64,000 bases of DNA, taken from contig JADNRV010000044.1 in NCBI GenBank assembly GCA_015499995.1, forward strand, positions 186,001 through 250,000, written 5' to 3'. Positions 34,913 to 45,637 of this stretch are shown in pieces. The notes below the pieces were generated by a model. That model had not been told where the DNA came from. It saw only the letters and a list, made by a program, of their open reading frames with translations, and searched no databases. A program made the translations under genes and the position numbers. This DNA is from Flammula alnicola. Its lineage: Eukaryota > Basidiomycota > Agaricomycetes > Agaricales > Strophariaceae. Position 1 is the first letter of the stretch; every line of letters begins with the position of its first letter.

Positions 34913-35193
34913 TGCGAGCTGGGAGAGAACGGATAGCCCGAATCTAAGGCATCCCAACGCATAGCTTGTGTCCTTTTAATGAGTCGGCAGAGTATGCTGT
35001 CCACAAGGTCCTTTCGCGAACCACTCTCGCACATGTCGGAAGTGGGCCGCAGGGTTCCCGGATATCCGCTCTGGTAGTGTCTAGTATAGGTGCTTATCGT
35101 CAGCGACGCACTGCACTAGTGCAATATGGTGCCATTTTTCGCAGATAGAACATGCGTCTCTTGCGATGGCAATAAAATCCATGGGAACGACGT
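34913..35193. other. 5' flank of S53 paralogue 2
   Basis: Holds the TATA-like ATTAAAAGG (34,971-34,980) and CCCGGATAT at 35,057-35,065. The reverse complement of the latter, ATATCCGGG, also lies upstream of S53 paralogue 1. Confidence 0.45.
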
Positions 35194-35640
35194 CTAAAGA
35201 TAGGGCGGTTCCGCGTTGCTGGACTTGCAATTCAAAGCTACGAAGCGCTTCGACGAGTCGAAAATAATCTGTCTTTATCATACGAACGCATAAGAATCCG
35301 GGGTCAGCTTCTTCCGCACGTTTTACGGAGGACTTACCGTCCGAAGTGAAGGTCTGGTGTCCCAATACGATACGTTAGGGTTGTTCTGTGGGCTTGTTAG
35401 TCATCGAGTTGGAGTTGCCACTGCATGAGAAAGGACTCACATATTTGAGATCATCGTGGTGTAGGTGGGAGATATTCTAAGCGAACTCTGCAAATTAGCT
35501 ATAATTATATTGTCGGCAAGGCACGATATTTTAGGACACCACTAGGATTCAAGCGTTTTAACGCCTTCGTTATTACCGTCCACACGACCAGCGGTGCGCG
35601 AAAAGATCGATAGCACCCATGTCCATTCAAAATCTGACAT
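35194..35640 (-). CDS. Possible small gene between HIS1 and S53 paralogue 2 (frame uncertain)
   Basis: A four-exon reading starting at the ATG at 35,640 (MSDFEWTWVLSIFSRTAGRV) and ending at the TAG at 35,194 uses canonical splice sites and stays open for about 82 residues. A second frame through the same exons is also protein-like: NNPNVSYWDTRPSLRT then DYFRLVEALRSFELQVQQRG, running on to about 35,081. Both cannot be right, and I recognise neither. The ATG lies only 55 bp after the HIS1 stop on the same strand. It could be a real short gene, a HIS1 3'UTR or a relic. Confidence 0.3.
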
Positions 35641-35695
35641 TTCCAGAAATTTCTGCTTTGCTTGCCTCCGCAGCACTTTGATCCATTTATGCAGC

Positions 35696-36936
35696 TTAGA
35701 CTCTACAATTGTCAAGGTTAAAAACAAGAACGTCCTCAGCACCAATGGCCACGAGATTATCCATTACCTCTGCCAATTTCTTCTTCTCGACCATACTACT
35801 TACAGCAACCCAGTTTTCCTCCTCCAGCGGAGCCACGGTAGGTGCCCTTCTGCCTGGGGTAACTAGGGTGGCAGCCGCTAATTTGTCCCGAGAAATGTTG
35901 TACTGGCACACAACATACTTTCCCGCTGCGATAACACCGGCAATGCGCCTCGTGATAAGCTCAATGAGAGGTGTCAACTGTGGGTGCTTTATGGTAGAAG
36001 ACCGGATCAAGACGGCTTCCGTCTCAAGCACTGTCGCAATCGCATGAAGACCAGCGGCGCGCATCGTGTCTCCAGATTCTAAATAAGGAATAAATAGGGC
36101 TTTCAAAATGATAGAGAGTTAGGCACGTACCAACGAGATCAACTATATCATACTTGTTCAGCATATATCTGATATCCATTTTGAAGAGAACGCACCAATT
36201 CCATCCGCTAAGCCGAGCGCACAAGCTGCCTCCACGCTTCCTCCAACATACTCAATCTTGGTCTTGTTGTCGCCTTTGAGGTTCAGACGTTCGTCCACTT
36301 CGCTGAAGTACTGTTGCGCTAAGACCTCGAAGCTGGTGACCACCCGTTTGCCAGCGAGATCATCAACGGATTTGACTGAGCCGTCCTCCGGGACCTGAAC
36401 TTGCAAAGCGCATTTCCCGAAGCCAAGGCGTAGCTCTTCGACGACGAGGTCTTGCATTTGAGATTCGAGGATCACGTCATGCCCTGTTATACCAAGGTCG
36501 ACGTTTCCTTTACCGACGAAGGATGGGATGTCTGATGCAGGGAGGAACACTCTAGATCGGTTGTCAGAGACTTTGCAAGAAGGAAAATCAAATCAAGAGT
36601 ACACACAGGGCAATGTTGTGATTAAGAGAGACACAGACATCTAATCTGTGGTGTCTCCGAAATTGGATGTCGGCACCTTTGTTTGAAGCCAGATTAGCCT
36701 TTCTTCATCGAACCTCCCACCCATCAAAAGAACATACCGGCCAGCAGTGATATGCACTTCTCGTGTAATCTTCCTAGTTCGTTTTGATCAATATGCGCCC
36801 AAGCATCCGGATACTCTGGATGCACCTTTCTTAGGGATTGCGAAAAGCAATCGACCATCCAGGGATTCGGCGTCTGCAAAGATTGATTGAGTTAAAAGTC
36901 TAGTGACATTATCAGTGAAATCGAAGCCTTACTCAT
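35696..36936 (-). CDS. HIS1: ATP phosphoribosyltransferase (first step of histidine biosynthesis)
   Basis: Condenses ATP and PRPP to phosphoribosyl-ATP; the enzyme is feedback-inhibited by His. Seven exons on the minus strand give 302 residues: 36,936-36,933, 36,873-36,826, 36,773-36,738, 36,676-36,607, 36,551-36,196, 36,142-36,131 and 36,078-35,696. N-terminal LDGRLLFAIPKKGRLHEK; domain-2 FLPASDIPSFVGKGNVDLGI; the PRPP-binding stretch GLADGIVDLVESGDTMRAAG, assembled across the 12-nt exon; and C-terminal ACT-like regulatory domain with TPGRRAPTVAPLEEENWVAV and VFNLDNCRV. Length and both ends match the long-form fungal enzyme. The first coding exon is only ATGA, and the splice creates MNAESL. 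All six introns have GT..AG ends and keep phase. Confidence 0.93.
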
Positions 36937-37892
36937 AGAGGGTATCGGTTTAAAAAGACTGTTAGATTGGGGGGTTTTTTGTAATACAATACGATCCTTG
37001 ACAGAGACCTCGTCAGGTGGTGGGAGAGATAGGTTGCCAGTGGAAGTGACTAGACCGCGACTTGGGGTGACTGAAATTTGTCGAAATGAGCACTCATCCA
37101 GTGGCTGTGCACCTGTTCGATCATCTTACCAGTCACAGTCGCTGACATGATCAGCGATAAAACGTGCGTTGAACTTGGAAGTTCAGTGGCGAGCGGGGTA
37201 GATTATCAGGATCTCGCTCTGGCGCTCAGCCTCTTTATACCTGCGAATTGGAACCGACGGCACGCAATTCAAATACCGCATGTTGCGGACACGGGTAAGC
37301 CATATTCCCCACGGAACTGCACATTTTGCGACAACATGCTGGCGGTCTGGATATGTATGTCAGTCTCTGTGTGTAGGACCTCCATCCGTGGATCCAAGGC
37401 TGTCCACGGCTTAATCGGACCTCTGTTGCTTAGCCGACAAAAAGACAGAAATGGAGAAGATGAACCTCGGCGCTGGCTGAATCGATGACTTGCCACTCGC
37501 GAGGACTCGGATATCGATGGTTTTAACCTGGTTTAATCGACACACCGATACCACTTATACAGTCCGTCGATAACGGTTTCAACGATGTACAAAAGACCGG
37601 TACCATCCCAGCATCCTTCGGGTAATTCATTTGACTCCATAGCTATTTCCACCATAATAGCTATTTACATCAGCTCTGTTGCATCTATTACCTCTTCATC
37701 CTGCATCCCGAGCCGCTTTACCCTCCAACTGGTCAGTGCTCTCTTCTTTTTTCCTTATCTGACTTGAGTTTATTTGTTTGTGTGCGTAGAGATTCCTTCT
37801 GGATTCCATCGAATGAGGGACCCGTGACGAAGCATAATAGTGCGTTCTTCACACGTTGCCGTCTAATAGGCGCCCAAGGAAGGTTCAAGATC
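36937..37892. other. Divergent intergenic region, 1.0 kb
   Basis: Shared 5' region of HIS1 (-) and the 37,951 gene (+). A frame at 37,147-37,488 has no recognisable content. No GCN4-type TGACTC site was noticed immediately upstream of HIS1. Confidence 0.45.
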
Positions 37893-37900
37893 TATATAAA
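37893..37900 (+). promoter_or_regulatory. TATA box of the 37,951 gene
   Basis: TATATAAA lies 51-58 nt upstream of the ATG, a good core-promoter position. Confidence 0.55.
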
Positions 37901-37950
37901 CTGTCTCCCTGGGATATGCACCTACCTTCCGCCCTCTCTCCGTGGGAACT

Positions 37951-39375
37951 ATGTCCGACACGAAATATCAGTCACCCTGGAGGAACTCCATCGTAATGGC
38001 ACCTAGCGGGCGAACCTTCAGTCAAGGTGCAGCAGGCTTTAGGCCCAGGCCACCATCGATGTCTGTACCGCGAGGTTCGCTCAACCAGGAATCCTTGCCT
38101 CCTGATTTGGATATCATGGAAGGACTCAACGAAGTCGCCTTGCAGAGCATCTCTGTCCCGGAGGTGGATGAAAGCCAGGAGGATGTGCAGATTACAGACT
38201 GCAAATATGTTGGCTCATACAACTGGCTCAAACGAGATACTCCCACAATCCTTGTCCCAGGTATGTTGGCTTCTTTCTTGCCTAACACCGCATAACTTAC
38301 GCGCAGGTTTCTTGCACAGGATCTCCTCCGCTTTGGCAGAACAGGGCGGCGCCGTATACCATTCCACCAGACACAGGCGTTTTCTTCAGCGATCAAAACG
38401 GCTACAGAATGCCCAAAGCCGTCCTTCTGCCGCTTATCATGGCCGTCAACAAACAGACGGAAGCTAGCAATAGAGCTCCGTTTGATTGGGCCTCCGTCGA
38501 CATTATGACAGACAGGAATGGCCTGCGAAAGCTCATGCGATGGGTGGGAGGAGAAGATGTTCGCGACTTCCGGATCGATTTACAACTCGCAGGAGAGAAG
38601 ACCGTCCTGATGAACCGCTGGGAAAAACGGAACAGAGAAATATTCAGTGGTCGCACATACGGTTTCAGTTTCGAAAAGGCTTCAACCATCCCGGCGGCAG
38701 GGTGCAAGGATAGTACAGGCCACCACCGAATTATAACCTATGTAAGAGGAGCCATCATCTAAATTTTCTTTAGATGCCCATTCTGATTGGATCTTATTTT
38801 AGGATTTGAATGGGTTGAAGATGGTCGTCCGTTTCGAGGTTGATGCTTGTATCCCGCCTCCAGCAAAGTACCCTCGAAAAAGCATATCCAGCATCGACGA
38901 GTTGACGAACTCTTTGAACGCCATCACTCTGTCGCAGTCCGCGGCTCGATCGAGCCAACACCTTACCGTCCTCGAGGGGGGTTCAGAAGTCTCGCCCACC
39001 GCTGTGGTCGAGCTCACCACCCGTTCACAGATGAACATGAAGACAAACGGGTATAACTGGAAAGAGGCCTATCCCCAACTGTTCTTCTCGCAGACGGCCC
39101 ACCATTTCCTTGCCATCCATCAGCGTGGCCGGTTCCTTGAGATCAGAAAAAATAAGTTATCCTCGGACGATCTGCTGGCTGTCGCGATGGATGCACAGGT
39201 CGAGCTGAAGAAGGTCTGGAAAGCTCTCGACTTGATCAAGGAAGTCGTCCTCGCGCATGGAAAGAAAGGACGGCTCAGCCTCGTGTGCCGGGATGGCGAG
39301 TTGAAGGTTTATCAGCGTAACAGTGAAGAAAGTTGTCTTCCGGATTCGGCGCTGAAGCTCTTTGAGGCATCTTGA
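37951..39375 (+). CDS. Conserved fungal protein of the family often mislabelled geranylgeranyl pyrophosphate synthetase
   Basis: Three exons (37,951-38,260, 38,320-38,741, 38,803-39,375) give 434 residues. Characteristic blocks are YVGSYNWLKRDTPTILVPG, SPPLWQNRAAPYTIPPDTG, DWASVDIMTDRNGLRKLMRW, GRTYGFSFEKAST, STGHHRIITYDLNGLKMVVR and FEVDACIPP. This order matches a widespread fungal family that databases frequently label geranylgeranyl pyrophosphate synthetase. No DDxxD or other prenyl-synthase motif is present, so that label is not supported. The strand-turn-strand HHRIITYDLNGLKMVVRFEVDA, with an acidic E.D, resembles a nuclease-type core (PD-(D/E)XK or RAI1-like), but this is inference only. 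No signal peptide or membrane segment. Neighbours give no functional hint. Confidence 0.82.
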
Positions 39376-39972
39376 TATTACCTTCATGTTCTCGTTCTTA
39401 TTTGCTTTGTGTTCTTGAAGTGCTCATGTAACGTCTAATACGACAATTTAGAGACTGCGCCTAGTCAAGTTGGTGCTCACTGGGAGAAATACAATTATTT
39501 GTCGAGTTAAGAGCCACAGTAGATCTAGAATCACTGCGGAAAATATTGGAGCGAGGAACTCAGGAGCTCGAAAACATAAAACGGCCAAAGCGTGCTTTTG
39601 GAGTACAACGCCAAGTACAGGAGAAATAAAGAATGTCTATGATTGTATACGAAAATAGAGAATCGCCCCTCAGTAGTATAGGTTGATGGATTAATGGGGT
39701 AGTTTACGGTGTTGGTATAGCGTTGGTACAGCCTGCCGCGCCAAATTCTACGGGATTAGTGGGAAAATGTATGCAAATATGGACATGCTACGCAGTACAA
39801 ACGCAGTATGTACGGACTTAAGGGATCCACCATAAGCCCAGGCTGGCCCGAGAAATGCAATGATGATGATACTGTAGATTTGCATTCTGTGAATTTTCAT
39901 GTTATTAGTAGGAGAACATTCCAGGAAAACATACCCCACCACAATCCCCACTCGCTGCTCAAGATCTCGAAA
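39376..39972. other. Intergenic, 0.6 kb
   Basis: 3' flank of the preceding gene and 5' flank of the next membrane protein. In-frame ATG codons upstream (39,808) would add an unsupported leader with no membrane or domain features. Confidence 0.45.
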
Positions 39973-41207
39973 ATGAGAAAGCAAATCCAAGGCGTTGAGA
40001 TGAAGGCCGTGCCAGTGGTCCACTTCGTTCCCTCCATCGCAACATGGAGCTCGGAGTCTTCTGACAAACAAGAGAAAACAAAAACGAGCGTGAGCGTCGC
40101 GGACCTCGACGTCGAAAGCCAACCTCAGAGGACACAATCATCGTTTCCGGAGCTTCATTTCACTTACAGAAGGACTTACATATTCCTATATGTGCTATTC
40201 CTACTTCTGTGCAACTTCGTTATACCATGCATCCTATTTTACCCCCTAGTTTCTTGTGAGTACTTTCAGTCTTCAACTGCTAGGCACTCATTGACTTACC
40301 TTTTTTCTTAAAGTTACGAAGTTATCGAACAAGGGGGTCATCGGTATATCATCTGTTGCCCTTGGAATCTCCTCGTGTTTTGATTCACCAATTCGACTCT
40401 ATCGACGTATGTCATTCCTTCTCTTGATCTCTTCTTCAACTTACGGTCTCCCTGACATGGTTAGTCGTCCGCCACCGTCGCACATTTGGTCCTCTCGGAA
40501 ACGACAACTGGTGGTACCTTGACTTCACAATGTGGACGAATACCGTCGCTCTTCTGATATTTGCAATTCCACTTGCGATTGCTCCTGTTGTTCCCCTCTT
40601 GTAAGTCAATTTACATAGAGGCTACTTGCACAATTCTCACTACTTTTCAGTGATTTTTTCTTGATGTCGACAGTTATGCTCGTGGGGCCTATTGGACTCG
40701 TGTTCTTCATATCACTCTTTCGGCCCAGGCTTCCGTTCCGTTGTTCCTCAGACCCCGCTGGAGAACGCATGAAACCCGCAGTCTTTTACATCATAGAAGA
40801 TGTTGCATCCGTTGATTTCAAGCACGGAAAGGAGTTTAGACGGGCTCTGCATGCTCGGTAAGTCATTTTCTCTCCAAAAAAGCCATTCATTGTAATTCTG
40901 ATCCCCCAATCACGAACTTCTTAGTTGGCACGCGTCTCCGCCTTTTCAGAAACTCATGATGCACCTAACGGTGTACTGGACAATATCAGCTGCTGTTTAC
41001 TGTGGCGTCACAGCCGCTGTTACGTGGACTACGTCGCTGCGCTTTGCCTTTGCTTGGACTTTGGGGCAACTCTTTGTGTGGGCCGGCGTCAGTGCATTAG
41101 GTTGCCGAATCATAGCAAAGAGAAGCCTGAAAAATGAACGAAAATGGTGGGAGAGGGAGCACCCAAAGCAGAACGACGAGGATGTAAAGGCGAGCAGCTT
41201 AATATAG
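39973..41207 (+). CDS. Polytopic membrane protein of unknown function
   Basis: Five exons (39,973-40,255, 40,314-40,406, 40,465-40,600, 40,651-40,857, 40,925-41,207) encode 333 residues. A hydrophilic N-terminus of about 60 residues is followed by a first membrane segment (TYIFLYVLFLLLCNFVIPCI), a second around GVIGISSVALGISS, a third at TVALLIFAIPLAIAPVVPL and a fourth at STVMLVGPIGLVFFISLF. A conserved-looking cytosolic block MKPAVFYIIEDVASVDFKHG...FRRALHARW follows, with two more segments near the end (TISAAVYCGVTAAVTW and FAFAWTLGQLFVWAGVSALG). The pattern MKPA.(F/Y)YI.ED.V..D recurs in uncharacterised fungal membrane proteins. Function unknown. Joins are canonical and no damage is seen. 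Confidence 0.82.
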
Positions 41208-42084
41208 TTCGACGAATTGAACTCTTGCTATTTCAAAGGGAAGATCTCACGGTGCGTGTGTTTCCAACGACGTTAGACCTTGAGCTTGATCTCATGCGAT
41301 GTTACAGGAATATTGTTTGTCCAGATGCGGCATGTATGGTATTAGAACAATCTCAATATCTTTTTTCTTTCCTTGATCAGCCATTGAGAACCTCGAGTTA
41401 CCAACTTCTGGACCAATCCGGAACAAGTGCATGTCAGATAAGACTGATTCGTGTTTTGTCAACTTCTCTCGTTGTTTGAGCTGCTTATTCTTGATTAAAG
41501 CAGATAAGTATTCTCATGTCGAGCGCCGGGATTACAATATGCTATAGGTCTACCTCTCCACGCGTCACGTTACCTCGCATTTTGTGGTGTTCCTCTCAAG
41601 TTGTGTCGCGGCGGCGCGTGTCATATCATGATTACCTCGTACCATATCCATCCCGCTCACACGACATGTGGAAGATGTAAATTTAAGGAGGTACGAGCTT
41701 CTGTCAGGAACACTTCTTGAAGTTCCTCATCTGACTCGCGATATCGAAAGGCAAACACCAGATTCGCACTACTTGAAGTCCATTCCTCCTCCTCATTTCG
41801 AGGATGTTCGAAGGCAAGACCTTGGTCACCCCCACTCGTGTTTGCACAATTGATTATTGGTGCGAATATATTTAGCAAATTCGCGGTTCCATTATTTTTA
41901 GATTTGATTCCCAAGCTTGTTATAGGCATCCTAGGATCCATATGCTCCCCTCTGAGCTGGCTCTTTAAACGCGTCGTCTTCCTGCCAGACTGCCATAGCT
42001 ATCTGCTGATGAAGAATACACAATCGACCTTCTGTGGAACAGCGTCCGATAGGCGTCTGTTATGGATTGCCTTGTGCTTTGCAC
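41208..42084. other. Intergenic, 0.9 kb
   Basis: No convincing gene. A minus frame at 41,941-41,657 has no partner exons or recognisable domain. Confidence 0.45.
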
Positions 42085-42092
42085 TATTTAAG
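42085..42092 (+). promoter_or_regulatory. TATA-like element of S53 paralogue 3
   Basis: TATTTAAG lies 62-69 nt upstream of the ATG at 42,154, the same distance as the TATA box of paralogue 1. Confidence 0.45.
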
Positions 42093-42153
42093 ACGCGTCT
42101 TGATCACTCCAATGTACTTGAGAAGGCGCCACCTCTCCTCAGTGTGGTTCAGC

Positions 42154-44982
42154 ATGCATCGCGCTTTCTTCTTCCTCGCTGTACTCGTTGGCGTTGCTTA
42201 CGCAGTGCCGTCGCCTCGATCCAGTCATGTCCTGCATGAAAAGCGGGCAATGGAACCTGTGGAATGGACGAAAAGCCGTGTTCTTGATGCCGATTTGGTC
42301 CTCGCAATGCGCTTCGGCCTCGCCCAACAAAATATACACAAGCTGGAAGAGTTACTCGCATCCGTTTCCCATCCGCGATCACCCACATATGGTCAACACT
42401 TTACAGCCGCCGAGATCGTCGACACCTTCGCTCCGAGCCATGAGACCATTGAAGCAGTGACCAATTGGCTCGTTGGATCTGGCTTCTCTCGCGATCGCCT
42501 TCGCCTTTCAGGCAACAAAGGGTGGATCCATCTTAATGCCACAACTGCGGAGGTCGAGGACCTCTTGAACGCAGAGTATCATGTGTATACTCATCCTTCG
42601 GGCGTCGAGCAAATTGGTAATTTATTCCATCTTTTATGTAGAATTATATATATTGAACTTCGTTGCACAGGATGCCACAACTACTCTGTGCCTGCTCACA
42701 TCCAGAGACATGTCGATCTCATCAAGCCCACAGTGCATTTCAACCATCGACCGGGCCCGAATGCTGCTCGCATGGGTAGACCCTCCATTGGCAATGGCCC
42801 GAAACTGTCAAGCAAGGCCATTACAATCACTCCGACGTTGGCAACCTGCGATGAGATGATCACCCTTGATTGCTTGCGAGCTTTATACAACATCAACTAC
42901 ACGCCAGTGGCAACTGACAAGAATACTTTCGGAATCGGTAAATACACCTTCGGAGCGTACCTTGAAATTTCTAATGCTTCTTGCTTCTTGTAAAGTTGAA
43001 TTTACACCTCAGGCCTATCTTCCCGGAGATTTGGACCTTTTCTTCAGGTCTGTCGCGCGTCCTGGTTTTCACATAGGCCTTTTGACTCAATTCTGAAACG
43101 ATGCAGGAATTTCTCCCCGAGTATGGTCGGTGTCAGGCCCATTTCTGTTCTCATTGATGGAGGTTCGTCTTCTGATTGACTCCCAAAGTTGCCGCATGTT
43201 CATCTATATTATGTCAGCCGTTGTCCAAAACACGTCAAAGAGCTTCAACTTCAATGGAGAGAGTGATCTCGATTTACAATATGGCATGGGTTTGACTGCT
43301 CCGCAGCCCGTTACCCTTCTTCAAACGGGTGACCTTTCCGAGGGTTAGTCCACTTCTCATTCAGAGAGACTTCCTCCTCACACAGTCCGTAGGCGCTGGA
43401 TTTGACAATTGGCTTGATGCAATCGATGGATCCTTCTGTACATTTGAAGGCGGAGATGACCCTAACCAAGACGGAATCTACCCAGATGCTGCTGGATGTG
43501 AGTCATTTACCTACATGTGCAAGCTATCATCGGTCTCATCGTGGATAAATAGCTCCCCAATCTTGTGGGATTATTGCGCCCCCGAATGTGGTATCCATTT
43601 CATATGGTCAGGATGAAGCGACTGCTACCCCGGCTTATGCCAACAGGCAATGCCAAGAATATGCTAAAGTAAGCACTTGTTGTCGTAGGACGAATCTATT
43701 TACTTATATGCGCTCTGAAATATATCCAGCTTGGAATGCTGGGAACGACTGTGGTCTACAGTACCGGAGATGATGGCGTTGCTGGTTTTAATAATGTATG
43801 TTTGGATGCAAATGGTGTGTGCCCTATCCTAACTTATTCGATCTGATGCCTAACAAATTTCCAAAGATAACGAAGATGGCACTTCTGGCAAAGTATTCAA
43901 CCCAGAGTTTCCAGTAGGTTGCCTTTATTCATGGGTGGAATGCCATTTCTGAATTTCAAAATCTAGGCTACCTGCCCTTTCGTGACGGCCGTCGGTGCAA
44001 CTCAAATCAATCCAGGTTCTACTGTAAATGACCCAGAAGGAGCATGCGAACAAGTGATTTTCTCTGGAGGCGGATTCTCTAATATTTTCCTGTCGGTGTC
44101 CATTTGGTTTCATTCTTTCGTCGGTCTAAAAAAAAGCCCTAGTATGCCATCTTATCAGACCATTGCTGTCAAAGCCTACATTCAGTCACATCTGACGCCG
44201 CCTCCTTTCACACCCGGCGCGTTTAATACCAGTGTTGTGAGTAGTCTCCACCTTTGTCTCATTGTTGTATGAAGTTTACAGATTGGTGTTTAGGTGCGAG
44301 CATTCCCAGACATATCAGCAAATGGGTAAGCCTTTTTTGAATTGACTGGACGACTTATATTCCGTGTGCTAAAACTGCTTGTCGGAAGTGCCAATACGTC
44401 ATTGGTCAGTGTTGCTCTGCAAAATTATATATTGAATATGAGAATGAACTCGAGCACAGGCATCGATGGTCAATTTGGTCTCGTCTTTGGCACATCAGCC
44501 TCTGCTCCCGTCGTTGCCTCCATGATTACGTTGATCAACGACGCCCGTATTGCAAGCGGAAAAGGACCTGTCGGCTTCATCAATCACATTGTACGTTCAT
44601 CTATTGAATGTCAGGCGTTTCATCGCTCAAGTTATGAGAATTTGACCTTAGCTGTACGACCCTATATTCGCACCGGCATTTAATGATATCACGACGGGGG
44701 GGAATCGTGGATGCGGTATGTTCTTCTTTCTCAGGACTTCAACTTTAAGCTGAGTTATCGATGTCTGTAGGTACTTCAGGATTTAATGCGTAAGGATACT
44801 CTTCAGGTGGTAACTCATTCCACCAGAACTAACACGTCTCTCTCATTAGGACTGCTGGCTGGGACCCTGTCACTGGTAAGTAATTGCCCTAGTGCGCGAA
44901 TTTTTGTTTATTGACGTGCCTGGTAGGCGTCGGTACACCCAATTTCGCGCGGCTGCTTGAGATTTTCAAATCCCTTCCTTAG
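42154..44982 (+). CDS. S53 family tripeptidyl-peptidase (sedolisin), secreted, paralogue 3
   Basis: Third copy of the secreted sedolisin. Signal peptide MHRAFFFLAVLVGVAYAVPS; pro-domain VLHEKRAMEPVEWTKSRVLD...MRFGLAQQNIHKLEELL. The mature part has the Glu/Asp pair in FNFNGESDLDLQYGMGL, oxyanion Asp in VYSTGDDGVAG, nucleophile in VFGTSASAPVVASMI, and a C-terminal GGNRGCGTSGFNA and GWDPVTGVGTPNFARLLEIF. Exon borders follow the same positions as paralogues 1 and 2. Introns are canonical and the reading is unbroken to the stop at 44,980-44,982. The choice of ATG 42,154 over an upstream in-frame ATG is fixed by the signal peptide and the TATA-like element. Overall the most diverged of the three in the inserted loops. 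Confidence 0.93.
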
Positions 44983-45637
44983 TACCCGGACTTTGGCGCA
45001 TTGGTAACTGAGGTTACTGCTTTCAAGGCTTTTTCCTGCCTACAGGAATCATCATGTATCTATGTATGTAATTAAGTATTCAAGGGTGTTCTTGGTTTTC
45101 AAACAGGATTGTTCTTTGATTCTCATCGAAAAACTTATGAGCCTTTGAAGCCAGGCTATTCGCCAAGTGGCGTTTGCGTGGCAGAATGTGGATTCTTCTC
45201 TGGCATAAGTATCTTCAAGACCTTTCGAGACACATAAGAGCAAAAGGAATGAGAAAGTTGAATGCCAGTGGACCTGGTGGACAGGCTGTATATCGAGTGT
45301 CTCCTGCTAAACTGACTTGATGCACCAACTATGGCTTACTTTCCTGTGCCGTCGGATTAATTCTACACTTTCCAATACCCGGAATCTTGAGGAAGGGACA
45401 CCATGGTACAGGGAAGAGCCTCATAGTATGCGTTCAATGGTACGCGCTTGAAGTTGTTTGTTCCTGCTTTCTCCTGATGTCACTATTTCTTGGCTCCTTT
45501 TTTAGGTTGTTGATCAATTTCAACGCTCAACGGTCAGCCACATTTGTTTTGAACCAAGCGGTCGCTATCCTTTCTGCAAACTGATATACAAGATATTCTC
45601 GAACATCTTTATTACTGGACTTGTCATCCTCAAAGCG
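44983..45637. other. Intergenic, 0.65 kb
   Basis: 3' flank of S53 paralogue 3 and 5' flank of the next gene. Short frames (45,052-45,243 minus, 45,387-45,584 plus) carry no recognised content. Confidence 0.45.

Noticed and set aside
37951..39375. True geranylgeranyl pyrophosphate synthase
   Set aside because: No Asp-rich prenyl-substrate motifs; the label is a known database habit for this unrelated family.
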